Source of the DNA: Paenibacillus xylanexedens
Lineage (GTDB): Bacteria > Bacillota > Bacilli > Paenibacillales > Paenibacillaceae
Assembly: GCF_001908275.1 (NCBI RefSeq)
Contig: NZ_CP018620.1
Coordinates: forward strand, 5,022,001 to 5,086,000
Direction: 5' to 3'
Length of the DNA stretch: 64,000 bases
Numbering within the stretch: the first letter of the stretch is position 1; every line of letters begins with the position of its first letter. Position numbers and translations under genes: made by a program. Positions 17,569 to 25,801 of this stretch are shown one piece after another. The notes under the pieces were generated by a model. The model was not told the origin of the DNA. It worked only from the letters and a program-made list of their open reading frames with translations, and made no database searches.

Positions 17569-17686
17569 ATTTTTGGGCGCGCCTTAAATCCTTGATTAAG
17601 ACGCCTACGATTCGTTAGCACTCCATGCTCCGGACACGTTCAGGTATGCATCGGCTTTCAGCAGGTTTGAAGACAACTTTAATCAA

Positions 17687-17720
17687 CAAAAGAAGCGTTC
17701 CTTTGCGGACGCTTCTTTTG
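17687..17720 (-). terminator. Terminator of the cupin gene
   Basis: CAAAAGAAGCG and CGCTTCTTTTG form a perfect 11-bp stem, followed on the minus strand by TTGATT; it can also act on the plus strand. Confidence 0.75.
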
Positions 17721-17778
17721 CTATACCTAATTTAACTGAAATACTTATGTGTATTAGATAAACCTCGCCTCATGACCG

Positions 17779-18573
17779 TCATCTGTCCTCTTGATTATTC
17801 GTATTCATAGGAAGCTCTCTATAATACGGACAGCCCGGCTCATGAATAATACGTGGATCAACCCAAGTGCCCCAGTACGGAAGACGGTTCACGTAAGGTT
17901 GCATGTTTGGTTGGTTGTTGGGCTGCATGTTTGGTTGTACATTGGGTTGTGTGTTGGGTTGCATGTTTGGTTGTACATTTGGTTGTACATTAGGCATTAC
18001 GTAAGGCTGATGATTCATATTTGGAGCACCGTTAGAGGCAGGAGAAGTTGAAGGCTGGCAATCTGCCGGCGGGCCAATAATCACTGTTTTTTGAATGGGA
18101 GCAAGTGCTTCTTGAACTTTTTTCTCATCCAGACAGTACGTATAAGCCAAAAGTTTTGCAGGTGTAAGACGTAAGGTGTCTGAGCCAAATATCGCTTCAG
18201 GAACAGGAGCATCAAAGATTGCGAGTAAGTGCGTATGATCTGCAGTAGCCACTTCATAGTGCCACCAGCCTTGAGGAACGTTAGCCACCTGCCCCGGAGT
18301 AATCGGGAAATGAAGCAGCTCGTTGGTAAATGGATTAATGAGGGAAACAACTGCCGCACCGCTGATGCAGTATACCAACTCGGTTGCATTCGGATGTGTA
18401 TGTGGTTCAACCACATTTCCTGTATTGAGGAAAATATCCAGTAAAGAAGTATTGCCTAGTGTGTTTAACTGTTTGATGGAAAGAGAGTTAATATAGTTGT
18501 TCTCATCCTTCTTGAATAACGGGTTATTGCTCAAATCGTAAGTAAATTCGGTGGTTGGTAAAGTGTAATCCAT
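17779..18573 (-). CDS. Cupin-domain protein with Asn/Gln/Pro repeat tail
   Basis: I place the start at the ATG at 18573; a TTG five codons earlier is equally possible, since neither has a strong ribosome site. Residues ~40-150 form a germin-like single cupin: PHTHPNATELVYCISGAA is metal motif 1 and PQGWWHYEVATADH motif 2. A low-complexity tail follows with about ten NxQP units (NVQPNMQPNTQPN type) and ends in a Cys/Tyr-rich segment (HEPGCPYYRELP). The tail composition recalls spore coat or exosporium proteins, as does the NPNV-rich CotF-like protein in this window. A structural or oxalate-decarboxylase-like surface role is possible. Confidence 0.75.
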   Translation of the reverse strand: MDYTLPTTEFTYDLSNNPLFKKDENNYINSLSIKQLNTLGNTSLLDIFLNTGNVVEPHTHPNATELVYCISGAAVVSLINPFTNELLHFPITPGQVANVPQGWWHYEVATADHTHLLAIFDAPVPEAIFGSDTLRLTPAKLLAYTYCLDEKKVQEALAPIQKTVIIGPPADCQPSTSPASNGAPNMNHQPYVMPNVQPNVQPNMQPNTQPNVQPNMQPNNQPNMQPYVNRLPYWGTWVDPRIIHEPGCPYYRELPMNTNNQEDR

Positions 18574-18703
18574 GTATGAGGTTGCCAAAATAAAACGCCT
18601 GCCCTTCGCTCTCGGTTTAGGTCATAACCTATATGCCAGCTTATGCCCAGCGCCCAGATACGTGAGCCCATTTCCGCCAAGTTCTCATCGCATAACAAAT
18701 ATC

Positions 18704-18768
18704 CCTGACTCGGACATCCCGAGAGCAGGGCTCATTGGCTATTAAAGTTCTGCTTCGTCAGGGATGTC
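18704..18768. other. Long stem-loop downstream of the LRR gene
   Basis: ATCCCTGACTCG and CGTCAGGGAT face each other over ~45 bases, with an inner CTCGG/CCCGAG hairpin. On the minus strand the stem is followed by ATTTGTTATG, so it may terminate the LRR gene. Confidence 0.4.
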
Positions 18769-18803
18769 CTCCCAACTAATCCCTAATGGAGTACTGTTCA
18801 AAT

Positions 18804-19790
18804 TTACACTCTGAAGCCAATTTTTCGCTTGACCATGTCTGGCGTTCCATCAATTAAACCATTAGTTACACTCAAATAACGTAGTTTCTTCAACTTCTCC
18901 AGTTCAGACGGAAGCTCACGAATACCAGAGTACCCTATATCCAGAGATACGAGTTCACTTAATTCACCAATCTCAGCTGGAATATGTTTCAGACCAAGAT
19001 CCGACTTCTCCTTTGGCTTCCACCCGGTAGGAACATGATAAGAACTGCCGCAATAAATTCTAAGCTCTCGAAGTTGTTTCAATTTTCCAATGTCTTGGTG
19101 AATACCTTCCAAATCCGCCGTCATGATCTCCAATTCTTCCAATGATGTCAGTTCGAAAAGGGCTGGAGGAAGCGTATAAACATCCTGCTCAAAAATCGTC
19201 AAACGTTTCAAGTGCTTTAATTCCCGAATTCGTTCCGGAATCTCTTTCAAGTAATGTGAACTAATATTCAGCACATCCGTCTGATGTCTAATCGCATCGT
19301 CCAGTAAGCAATGAATGTCTTGATGTCGATCTAATCTAAAAAATAACCCAGTGATTCGCTCCATTAGCTCAATTGCTTCTTCTTGTGTAATATGCATGCC
19401 ATACATATTCTCATGAGCAACAGTGTAGAAGTAGTCACTTCCATCCTCGTTCAAAAAACAAAGATCATCTGGCATTGAGGGATATAACCAGTCATGAAAG
19501 CGGTTGGCTTCCTCCTTGAGGATCTGCCCTGATTCCGGCGTGCAACGATATATGTAATAAATCCCCTCTGAATACATGGCGCCACTTTTCATCATCATTT
19601 CTTCCATCGTACTGTTCTCAATCAAATACGGATCCAATCTCCGTAACACTGTAGTAACTCTTTCAGGTGTAGCTTCCTCAGCATACTTTCTATCAACCAG
19701 CATAAAACGATCTGCCTTCTCGATCAATTCGTCAATCAACAGTTCATAGGCAGTTCCTCTTGGATCAGTGTGAAAAGCTACGGCTACCAT
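18804..19790 (-). CDS. Leucine-rich-repeat protein
   Basis: The start is the ATG at 19790, four bases after GAGGGGGA; the upstream in-frame ATG at 19811 lacks a ribosome site. The product is ~328 aa. The N-terminal ~160 residues are an unrecognised alpha/beta domain with a Tyr-rich stretch (YSEGIYYIYRC). Residues ~185-315 hold about six short LRR units of the LxxLP.xLxxLxxLxxL type (KEIPERIRELKHLKRLTIF, PAEIGELSELVSLDIGYSG). There is no signal peptide, so it is cytoplasmic. LRR proteins of this kind often accompany SUKH-type immunity genes, which lie just upstream in genome order. No partner can be named. Confidence 0.75.
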   Translation of the reverse strand: MVAVAFHTDPRGTAYELLIDELIEKADRFMLVDRKYAEEATPERVTTVLRRLDPYLIENSTMEEMMMKSGAMYSEGIYYIYRCTPESGQILKEEANRFHDWLYPSMPDDLCFLNEDGSDYFYTVAHENMYGMHITQEEAIELMERITGLFFRLDRHQDIHCLLDDAIRHQTDVLNISSHYLKEIPERIRELKHLKRLTIFEQDVYTLPPALFELTSLEELEIMTADLEGIHQDIGKLKQLRELRIYCGSSYHVPTGWKPKEKSDLGLKHIPAEIGELSELVSLDIGYSGIRELPSELEKLKKLRYLSVTNGLIDGTPDMVKRKIGFRV

Positions 19791-19905
19791 ATGTTCCCCC
19801 TCATTACTCATTATTCATTATTCATTAATCTTCAATCTGCTGTATCATCTGAAACCACTGGGGCATAGGCTGATATCATCAATCCAGTTATTGGAGGCTT
19901 GTTAC

Positions 19906-20223
19906 ATGGCATACGGCCCTGGTTCAGTATCATCCCCGCAACCTGCGGGTTATCCTTACCCTTATTATCCGCCACCCCCACCGTATCCTTACCCTTATCC
20001 CTATCCATACCCGCCCATCGTTCCTGTTCCACTGCCATTTCCGATCGGTGGTCCTTGGTGGCATGGTGGATATCCCGGCGGTGGTTACCCCGGTGGACAC
20101 CCTGGTCATTTCCCAGGAGGTGGCTATCCCGGCGGACCTCATGGAGGCGGGCCGGGTGGTCCCGGTGGACACGGAGGACCTCCAGGTGGAGGATTTCACG
20201 GACATCGTTTCTTCCAGTGGTAA
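19906..20223 (+). CDS. Gly/Pro/Tyr-rich low-complexity protein
   Basis: The ATG at 19906 has GGAGG eight bases upstream; 105 aa. The first half is Pro-Tyr repeats (YPYPYYPPPPPYPYPYP), the second half Gly/His repeats (GGYPGGGYPGGHPGH), ending in HGHRFFQW. It contains no charged core, signal peptide or Cys after the start. Such sequences are typical of spore coat or exosporium proteins, and the window holds other coat-like genes. It is the only plus-strand gene between two leftward blocks and has its own terminator. Confidence 0.7.
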   Translation: MAYGPGSVSSPQPAGYPYPYYPPPPPYPYPYPYPYPPIVPVPLPFPIGGPWWHGGYPGGGYPGGHPGHFPGGGYPGGPHGGGPGGPGGHGGPPGGGFHGHRFFQW

Positions 20224-20254
20224 TCATTAGACTCATTCAAAGTACTTGTTCAGA

Positions 20255-20284
20255 TAAAGGAGCTGCTTCGGCAGCTTCTTTATT
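20255..20284 (+). terminator. Terminator of the Gly/Pro-rich gene
   Basis: AAAGGAGCTGC-TTCG-GCAGCTTCTTT forms a stem with a stable tetraloop. Confidence 0.8.
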
Positions 20285-20314
20285 ATTGAAGGAATTGTCT
20301 AATCGTGCAGGATT

Positions 20315-20929
20315 TTAATAGGTAATCTCATCCATCATCTTCAGATTACGGTTCGACATGCTGAGGAGATCCGTGAAGGTAGGTGTAAGGTAATAAACAA
20401 AGTCCGGATCGTGCACGTACATAATAATCTGCCCATACGTGCCTTCCGCCGTTGGATCAAAATCGAGCATCAGATACAGTGAACCACCTGCAATTGTTGC
20501 AAAAGGAATCCATGGTTTATGGAAAAGGTATGGTTTGATCTCCGGGTCCAGCTGGCTGATCTCTTCGGCAGAATAATACTCTTCAAGCTTCTCATCCACT
20601 TCACAGAAGTATTGTTTGATCTCTCGAATCTCTTCCAATGACATCAGATAAAAGGGTGTACATCGGCCCTTCTCGGCATCACCCGGGTACAGCACATGCA
20701 ACCCGTAACCACTGCCGTCTTTGCCTTGGTAAAAGGCACGAAAATCGCCAGGCAGCCGGACGCCATACTCCTTTTCAAATAGATCCAGACTTTCCTCGGA
20801 TGCACCTTCCCGATGTTGATATTTTTCAAACAATTGTCGAATCTCTTGATCCTGAATTTTCTCACCCAGCAAGCGATTCAGCTCGTCCATTAGCACGTTT
20901 AATGACACATTCGGCTCCAATCTCACCAC
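20315..20929 (-). CDS. SMI1/KNR4 (SUKH) family protein
   Basis: 204 aa, with several possible starts (GTG at 20929 or 20926, TTG at 20920) behind AGGGGAGG. The SUKH core is visible: IRQLFEKYQHREGASEESL, EKEYGVRLPGDFRAFYQGKDGSGYG (residues ~48-75), then IPFATIAGGSLYLMLDFDP (~140-158) with the usual G-x-x-x-x-x-D-x-x-P pattern. SUKH proteins are mostly immunity proteins against nuclease-type polymorphic toxins, but some have housekeeping roles. It is the last gene of a seven-gene leftward operon that contains a second SUKH gene. No toxin gene is nearby. Confidence 0.88.
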   Translation of the reverse strand: MVRLEPNVSLNVLMDELNRLLGEKIQDQEIRQLFEKYQHREGASEESLDLFEKEYGVRLPGDFRAFYQGKDGSGYGLHVLYPGDAEKGRCTPFYLMSLEEIREIKQYFCEVDEKLEEYYSAEEISQLDPEIKPYLFHKPWIPFATIAGGSLYLMLDFDPTAEGTYGQIIMYVHDPDFVYYLTPTFTDLLSMSNRNLKMMDEITY

Positions 20930-20941
20930 ACCTCCCCTAAC

Positions 20942-21364
20942 TCAGTTCTTCACTTCTTGTAGATATTGATGATATCCCCAAAACGCTTCTTCCTCACCGC
21001 CGCCTTCAATCAGAATAATGACTGCGTAAGATAACAAATTAAGCCATTGTTCCATCAATGCTACCTGTTCGTCGGAAATGAGGTTGTTGCTGCGAAGCAT
21101 ACCCTCAGGTTCAACGGCCCAGGCACGTGCCATATGAGTAATTCCCCATAGACCTGCCATGACTTCCCGATCCAATGAAGGCCGTGCAAGTTCTGGTGCC
21201 AGAACCCGCAGTATCTCCATCAACTCATGAAAATTCTCCTCAATTAAATGTCCACGAAAGGGTCGCAGACTGCCAATAAAACCGTTCTCCATCTTGGGAT
21301 GACTCAGATCATCATAGGAAAAGGAATGACATTTTAATAACGTTACAGCCTCTTCACGTTCCAT
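20942..21364 (-). CDS. Hypothetical 140-aa protein in SUKH operon
   Basis: The start is the ATG at 21364 behind GGGGTGAAGGA, not the in-frame upstream start inside the previous gene. The protein is helical and acidic, with FSYDDLSHPKMENGFIGSLRPFRGH near the N-terminus and EQWLNLLSYAVIILIEGGGEEEAFW near the C-terminus. It has no signal peptide or known motif. I do not recognise it. It fits tightly between the beta-propeller gene (32-base gap) and the SUKH gene (12-base gap), and its size is like that of small immunity proteins. Confidence 0.65.
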   Translation of the reverse strand: MEREEAVTLLKCHSFSYDDLSHPKMENGFIGSLRPFRGHLIEENFHELMEILRVLAPELARPSLDREVMAGLWGITHMARAWAVEPEGMLRSNNLISDEQVALMEQWLNLLSYAVIILIEGGGEEEAFWGYHQYLQEVKN

Positions 21365-21396
21365 TCCTTCACCCCTTTGCAGGTTGTAATACGAAC

Positions 21397-22698
21397 TTAC
21401 CAGCGCAGAGGTTCTTCTCCACGCCACAACACATATCGCTCCAACTCCCGAAGAGTGCCTGTACCGATCCCGTACTCGTCCATTTCTTTGGAACGAAGAT
21501 CAAGCACATGCAGCATGCCACCATATGTACCAACTGTCAGCTTGGACTGCTCTGGTGATACGGCGAGAGAATAGATCGTACTACCCACAAAATGGCGCCA
21601 TACTTCCTCTCCCTTGTTATTCACACAATACAGATAACCATATGCATCTCCAAGCACCATGCCTGCCTCTATTTCCACCGCTGCATACACTCGTGCATTC
21701 TCATCCATCACTGGCCAATCTTCCTTCGTCTCGTTGCCTGCGATTGATTCCAGCGGGACCTGTATCGTGACCCCGTTATAGAAATGACATGCGTTAAACC
21801 AGACGGTCTGGTTATTACTGGTGAATGCTGCATAATGAGGGTAGCTCGATTCTGGATAGAGAGAGTATGTCTTGTTCAGCCGACGGTCCATCACCATATG
21901 ATTGCTTCCTTGGCTGCCATAGGCAATCCATCTACCATCCCTTGATACAGCTGCATGTCCCATATCTATCTGTGTATCCTCTAGCTCATACTCTTCGATC
22001 TCTGCCAGATCGGGATGAAGCAAGGTCACCTGGGCTTGTGTGACGAGATATATCCCGTATCTTGAATGTATAAGTAATGCTCTGCCTTCATCCATAGGTA
22101 TAAGTCCTTCAAGTGTCCGTTCGGGATGCTCACAGTCCGCAAGTGATTCAATCCGAGGTAATGCCGACTGTATCCGGGCTTGAATATCTTCCCATTGATA
22201 TGTCGCTATCTCCTGTCCTTCCAACCTGCGATCTGGCTGACGAATAATACGAATCCCATCCCGTCCTGCAAGCGCAAAGTCAAGTCCATCCGATGAACAA
22301 CCTGCAAAAGTATATGGAGAGATCAACTGCCATCCGTGCTGATCCATCGTATATATCTGACTATTCTCCGTGAAAATCCCCGTATGACATACAATCGTTT
22401 CCTCGTTCAGATAACCTACAACTTTGACCGCTTGCATGGAAGCCTGAAACGCCTCGTTCAATGGCCACGTCGCTGCGGGTAGCTCATGTCGAAGCACCTC
22501 CACATCACCGTGGAGATTGGCCTGTCTCACCATATGGAATACTTCAGTACTCATTCCGCTTCTGGAGTCTCCCTTCAGCTCGGATTCATCTGGTTGCTCT
22601 CCCTCCATGCCTTTCCGTACAAATGCATTGACATCCCTTGCATAACGCTTGCCTTCATTGCGCCATTGTTCCGAAATGTCTTCCTTTAACCAACTCAT
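21397..22698 (-). CDS. Beta-propeller (WD40/PQQ-like) protein
   Basis: 433 aa from an ATG behind GGAGGGGAACAG. After an N-terminal helical segment, residues ~90-420 show repeated four-strand blade patterns, including GYLNEETIVCHTGIFTEN, DGLDFALAGRDGIRII, AAVSRDGRWIAYGSQG and LAVSPEQSKLTVGTYGGMLHVLDL. The last ones have the typical SPDGxxL-like blade start. No signal peptide, so it is probably a cytoplasmic scaffold or binding protein. It lies in the middle of the SUKH operon. Similar propellers occur among proteins linked to toxin-immunity loci, but that association is inference. Confidence 0.75.
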   Translation of the reverse strand: MSWLKEDISEQWRNEGKRYARDVNAFVRKGMEGEQPDESELKGDSRSGMSTEVFHMVRQANLHGDVEVLRHELPAATWPLNEAFQASMQAVKVVGYLNEETIVCHTGIFTENSQIYTMDQHGWQLISPYTFAGCSSDGLDFALAGRDGIRIIRQPDRRLEGQEIATYQWEDIQARIQSALPRIESLADCEHPERTLEGLIPMDEGRALLIHSRYGIYLVTQAQVTLLHPDLAEIEEYELEDTQIDMGHAAVSRDGRWIAYGSQGSNHMVMDRRLNKTYSLYPESSYPHYAAFTSNNQTVWFNACHFYNGVTIQVPLESIAGNETKEDWPVMDENARVYAAVEIEAGMVLGDAYGYLYCVNNKGEEVWRHFVGSTIYSLAVSPEQSKLTVGTYGGMLHVLDLRSKEMDEYGIGTGTLRELERYVLWRGEEPLRW

Positions 22699-22719
22699 CT
22701 GTTCCCCTCCACTCTAACC

Positions 22720-23454
22720 CTATTCATATGCCGTGCAATGATGTGCCTGCAAGAACAAACTGATTTCGTTATCCGTCGCCTCCTCCGCACCATTCTTTTC
22801 TTCATAGAAAAGGGCAACTTCTCTCCCAGTTGCATAGTTAAATCGTAAATATCCTCCCATCGACACCATGAACATCTTGCACATGTACTCATTCTCCAAC
22901 ACAACATCCCACTTAAATTCTGTTTTGCATATATCGGCGAGTTCCTTCATGGAGCTTCCCTGTTCTGTTCCTGAAAAATGGTAAAACGTATGTTTCCGCA
23001 ACTCATTCCACGGCTCAAAGAATAGTGGTGTTATCGGTTTATCCTGATGGTAATACCCACAATAGATCCGGTCCAGCGTTTCGCCAAATTCAGTCTCCGT
23101 GCATGTCCATAAGGTGATATTCTCATCATGACGCGGTAGCCACAACAGCCCCTCAACTTCCGGATGAACAGCAAGGAAATCTCCATCTACAGAACTGCCG
23201 ATGGAGATGCACTGCTCAAGTTGCTGCTGACTTATAGGCGAATCATCCGTATGTATCCAAAAATCATATTCAACAAAAGGCTTCAGCACTTCCGGGTCCG
23301 GTCTCTGCACATTCATCCATCCCGTGTATGTACCTTCCCCATATTGTTCAATCCAGGTCCGGTATGACAAAGGTAGCGAGATGGCGTGCTGTTGTTCAAA
23401 GTGATCCAATTCCTCTGTTGGAACCGGCTTAAGTACACGGGATACAATATACAT
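22720..23454 (-). CDS. SMI1/KNR4 (SUKH) family protein
   Basis: 244 aa from an ATG behind GGGAGATGTCGACTA. The SUKH signature starts near residue 12: TEELDHFEQQHAISLPLSYRTW followed by IEQYGEGTYTGWMNVQRP, and SSVDGDFLAVHPEVEG around residue 95. The C-terminal ~90 residues are an extra alpha/beta segment. Its neighbours are the propeller gene (21-base gap) and a 186-aa unknown (45-base gap). It is distinct in sequence from the other SUKH protein of the operon, so the pair is not a recent duplicate. Confidence 0.85.
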   Translation of the reverse strand: MYIVSRVLKPVPTEELDHFEQQHAISLPLSYRTWIEQYGEGTYTGWMNVQRPDPEVLKPFVEYDFWIHTDDSPISQQQLEQCISIGSSVDGDFLAVHPEVEGLLWLPRHDENITLWTCTETEFGETLDRIYCGYYHQDKPITPLFFEPWNELRKHTFYHFSGTEQGSSMKELADICKTEFKWDVVLENEYMCKMFMVSMGGYLRFNYATGREVALFYEEKNGAEEATDNEISLFLQAHHCTAYE

Positions 23455-23499
23455 TAGTCGACATCTCCCATCTCAGTTTGGTTCATTCATTTTCAGGAT

Positions 23500-24060
23500 C
23501 TAAGCCAATTCTTCCTGTACAATTTCAGTCCATACTCCTTTACGATTCAGAATGCGAATGGCAAAGGCATCGTATCCATCACGCTTGACCTGATCAAAAT
23601 GCATGCGTTCTCCCGTAATCAGTTCATATGCACCATTTTCATCTACATCTTCGCCAAACTCTTCATCCCAAGGCACATTGTAGTAAGCCGTCAACTCTAC
23701 CTCAAAGATATCCTCTCCTTCAACATCCAGGTAAGGACGAAGGGGTCTGTCATGTAGTGCTTCTTCCGAATAAGTCTCACATAACATGGCATCATATCCG
23801 TGCTTAGCGGCATCAATGATCAGGTAGCGTTCACCCGTGACGGTATGCTCCGCATATACAAGAAACGGTGTCGAATCATGCCAGGTAATCAGATCATCTT
23901 CCGTCAAGTCACCATAATAAAAAATATGGAATTTATCATGTCCGTCACTCGATTGAAGTTTGCCTTTCCACTCCACTTCATCGGACTTTATGTCCTCTTC
24001 CTTCCTAATTAATCCTTCCAGATAAGAAGGTCCGTGCTGTACACCATACGCATTCATCAT
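23500..24060 (-). CDS. Hypothetical 186-aa acidic protein
   Basis: The ATG overlaps the stop of the preceding membrane-protein gene by four bases (ATGA), indicating translational coupling. The product is rich in Asp, Glu and Tyr (GDLTEDDLITWHDSTPFLVY, GEDIFEVELTAYYNVPWDEEF, DQVKRDGYDAFAIR). It has no membrane segment or catalytic signature. The high acidity would suit a DNA-mimic or immunity protein, but that is inference. I do not recognise a family. Confidence 0.65.
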   Translation of the reverse strand: MMNAYGVQHGPSYLEGLIRKEEDIKSDEVEWKGKLQSSDGHDKFHIFYYGDLTEDDLITWHDSTPFLVYAEHTVTGERYLIIDAAKHGYDAMLCETYSEEALHDRPLRPYLDVEGEDIFEVELTAYYNVPWDEEFGEDVDENGAYELITGERMHFDQVKRDGYDAFAIRILNRKGVWTEIVQEELA

Positions 24061-24707
24061 CTCGCCTCCGATTTGTTCATTCGAATAGTAACCACTTTGT
24101 GTTCCTCATCCACCGTCAGTTTCACATCAATGTTAAGCTTGGCGCGAAATAACGCCGTAATATTGATATACGGATCGCGGGCAGCTTCGCTACTACCGCC
24201 ACTATTACGGCTCATTCCCTGATGAATGATGGACTTCACCAGTTCGTTATCCGCTTTGCCGGTATTATCGTAGGTGTAGATCACCTGCCCATCCTGATCA
24301 TACAGATTTAATACCGTTGTGAAATCATTGGCGTTCTCATACTGTCTCTCGGTCTGCACATAATTATGGTCCATATGTTGATAGTTTACAGTACCAGCCA
24401 GATACGGATTGTCCCCACCCGGCTTCACTTCATACTCCTGATAGGCCAGATTAAACAGGTATTCGATATGACTCATGTCGATCCGGTAATAAAACTGACG
24501 GTTATCCTCTTCTTTATCCATCGCTGCATAACTGTTAATAAGCAGCCCGGCTCCGTAGGACTTGCCATTAACATCAACGGCGAGAGCATAGTCAGATAAG
24601 ACTGTCTGTTTTTGAAATATGCCATAAGTCTGTAAAATAAAATAAGCCGGAATCATCAACATACCCAGAATGATTGCAAAAATACTAAGTTTAACTCGTA
24701 GTTTCAT
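24057..24707 (-). CDS. Membrane-anchored hypothetical protein
   Basis: I choose the ATG at 24707 behind GGGAGAGAAGAC. The longer frame to 24815 overlaps the true end of the frameshifted upstream gene. The 216-aa protein has a single hydrophobic N-terminal helix (KLSIFAIILGMLMIPAYFIL) and an extracytoplasmic domain rich in Tyr, Asp and Asn. Its last strands read LNIDVKLTVDEEHKVVTIRM. No lipobox or Cys is seen. It is co-transcribed and coupled with the 186-aa gene. No known family is recognised. Confidence 0.65.
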   Translation of the reverse strand: MKLRVKLSIFAIILGMLMIPAYFILQTYGIFQKQTVLSDYALAVDVNGKSYGAGLLINSYAAMDKEEDNRQFYYRIDMSHIEYLFNLAYQEYEVKPGGDNPYLAGTVNYQHMDHNYVQTERQYENANDFTTVLNLYDQDGQVIYTYDNTGKADNELVKSIIHQGMSRNSGGSSEAARDPYINITALFRAKLNIDVKLTVDEEHKVVTIRMNKSEAR

Positions 24708-24747
24708 GTCTTCTCTCCCTTGCAGCTTTAGTGCTTCATCTTCGCTT

Positions 24748-25231
24748 TCAGTCTCTTCCAATCTTATGCTGAAGCTTCGACAGTGTACGCACAACCATAT
24801 CCCTGTTCTTCGCATCCTTAATATAATCCGGAATACTATGTGAAGCTGTTCTTAAAGGCATATTTCCAGGGTTTCTCACGCAGATCTGCGGAAACATAAG
24901 CGATGAGATAATTCAGATGCTCCTGATTAACAGAACCACAATGCGGACATTCCACATGCGTTGATCGGTGAGACGCCTTCTTCTCGTCTATGACTTCCAC
25001 GTTAAACCAACGTTCATATATAGCACAGTTCCCCTTGGCGTTATATTGATACACTAGTTCTTCAAAAGCTTGAGCGTAACATTCGAAACACTTCCATCCC
25101 ATTTGACCATTCCGTTGATCAATCGAAGCGTGCCCACCGCATTTGGGACATTTCACATCAATCCGCTTTCCCCGTCGAAGAACCGAATAGAAACTATACT
25201 TATACGCACCTTCATCTTCGAAACGTTTCAT
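24748..25231 (-). pseudogene. Double zinc-finger protein gene with a frameshift near its 3' end
   Basis: The ATG at 25231 follows AAGGGTGG. The frame encodes two CxxC pairs (CPKCGG...CFEC and later CPHCGS) and reaches REKPWKYA before ending prematurely at 24836. One base over, the sequence continues in the family style as MPLRTASHSIPDYIKDAKNRD and on through VVRTLSKLQHKIG to TGA at 24748. The shift lies near 24862, next to an AAA run, and one extra base explains it. Either the gene is broken or the read has an indel. The family is a zinc-ribbon protein of unknown function. It is first in the SUKH operon. Confidence 0.75.
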
Positions 25232-25438
25232 CCTGTATCCACCCTTCTTCTGAAACTATGACACACACCGCGTCAGAATACTCAACATTTACCAATCCAT
25301 CTCTCTAAAATTATATGAAACTCCGTTCCTCAGCACAAGAATAGAAGGAACAATGTTGGAAATACCTCTAATACGACATACCCAAGTGTATGCCTCATCA
25401 CACCCGTACCTGCTTCTATACCTTAATCTATTACTAGG

Positions 25439-25594
25439 AAGTGTCTCAAAACTCGCTGAAGGGCATCTTTTACCGCCTTTTCGCCCCATGCTGCGTCACT
25501 TCCCCTTGACGAGCCCCGGCACGCCTGCGGAAAACTTCCTTGCTTGGAACGAAAATTCAGCAAAATCTGCTTCCTTCGGAGTTTTCAGACACTC
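25439..25594. repeat. Palindromic element, second family (156 bp)
   Basis: It starts GTGTCTCAAAACTCGCTGAAGG and ends CTTCGGAGTTTTCAGACAC, giving terminal inverted repeats of ~22 bp around ~110 bp of GC-richer non-coding DNA. The end sequence recurs at 61620-61663. The rest of 25232-25801 contains a 7-mer tandem repeat and a palindromic operator. Confidence 0.6.
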
Positions 25595-25631
25595 CCTAAT
25601 CAACGAAATGGATTAAAGGTTATGTGCTTTT

Positions 25632-25656
25632 TGAATTGTGAATTGTGAATTGTGAA
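25632..25656 (+). repeat. Short tandem repeat (TGAATTG)x3
   Basis: Three exact copies of the 7-mer TGAATTG followed by TGAA lie about 150 bases upstream of the first Crp/Fnr gene. The function is unknown. Confidence 0.6.
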
Positions 25657-25733
25657 AAACATCACTTGAGTAAAGGTTGTGCAACTATGTTCTCCGTGTG
25701 ACCAAGGATGGCACTAATCACGGTGGAACCCCA

Positions 25734-25750
25734 ATGTCTCAATGAGACAT
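25734..25750. promoter_or_regulatory. 17-bp perfect palindrome ATGTCTCAATGAGACAT
   Basis: The two eight-base arms pair exactly around a central A. It lies 52 bases upstream of the start of the Crp/Fnr gene at 25802 and looks like a dimeric-regulator operator. It does not resemble the TTGAT-N4-ATCAA Fnr box, so the binding protein is unknown. Confidence 0.55.
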
Positions 25751-25801
25751 GACAATAGATAATGGCTATACCTATCCTGAACAATTCGAGGTGATTAAAC
25801 G

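Noticed and set aside
25213..25228. Another GAAACGTTTC palindrome, at the start of the zinc-ribbon gene
   Set aside because: It is identical to the LacI-type operator core but encodes the first residues of the protein (MKRFE). No second copy or promoter is nearby, so I consider it coincidence.
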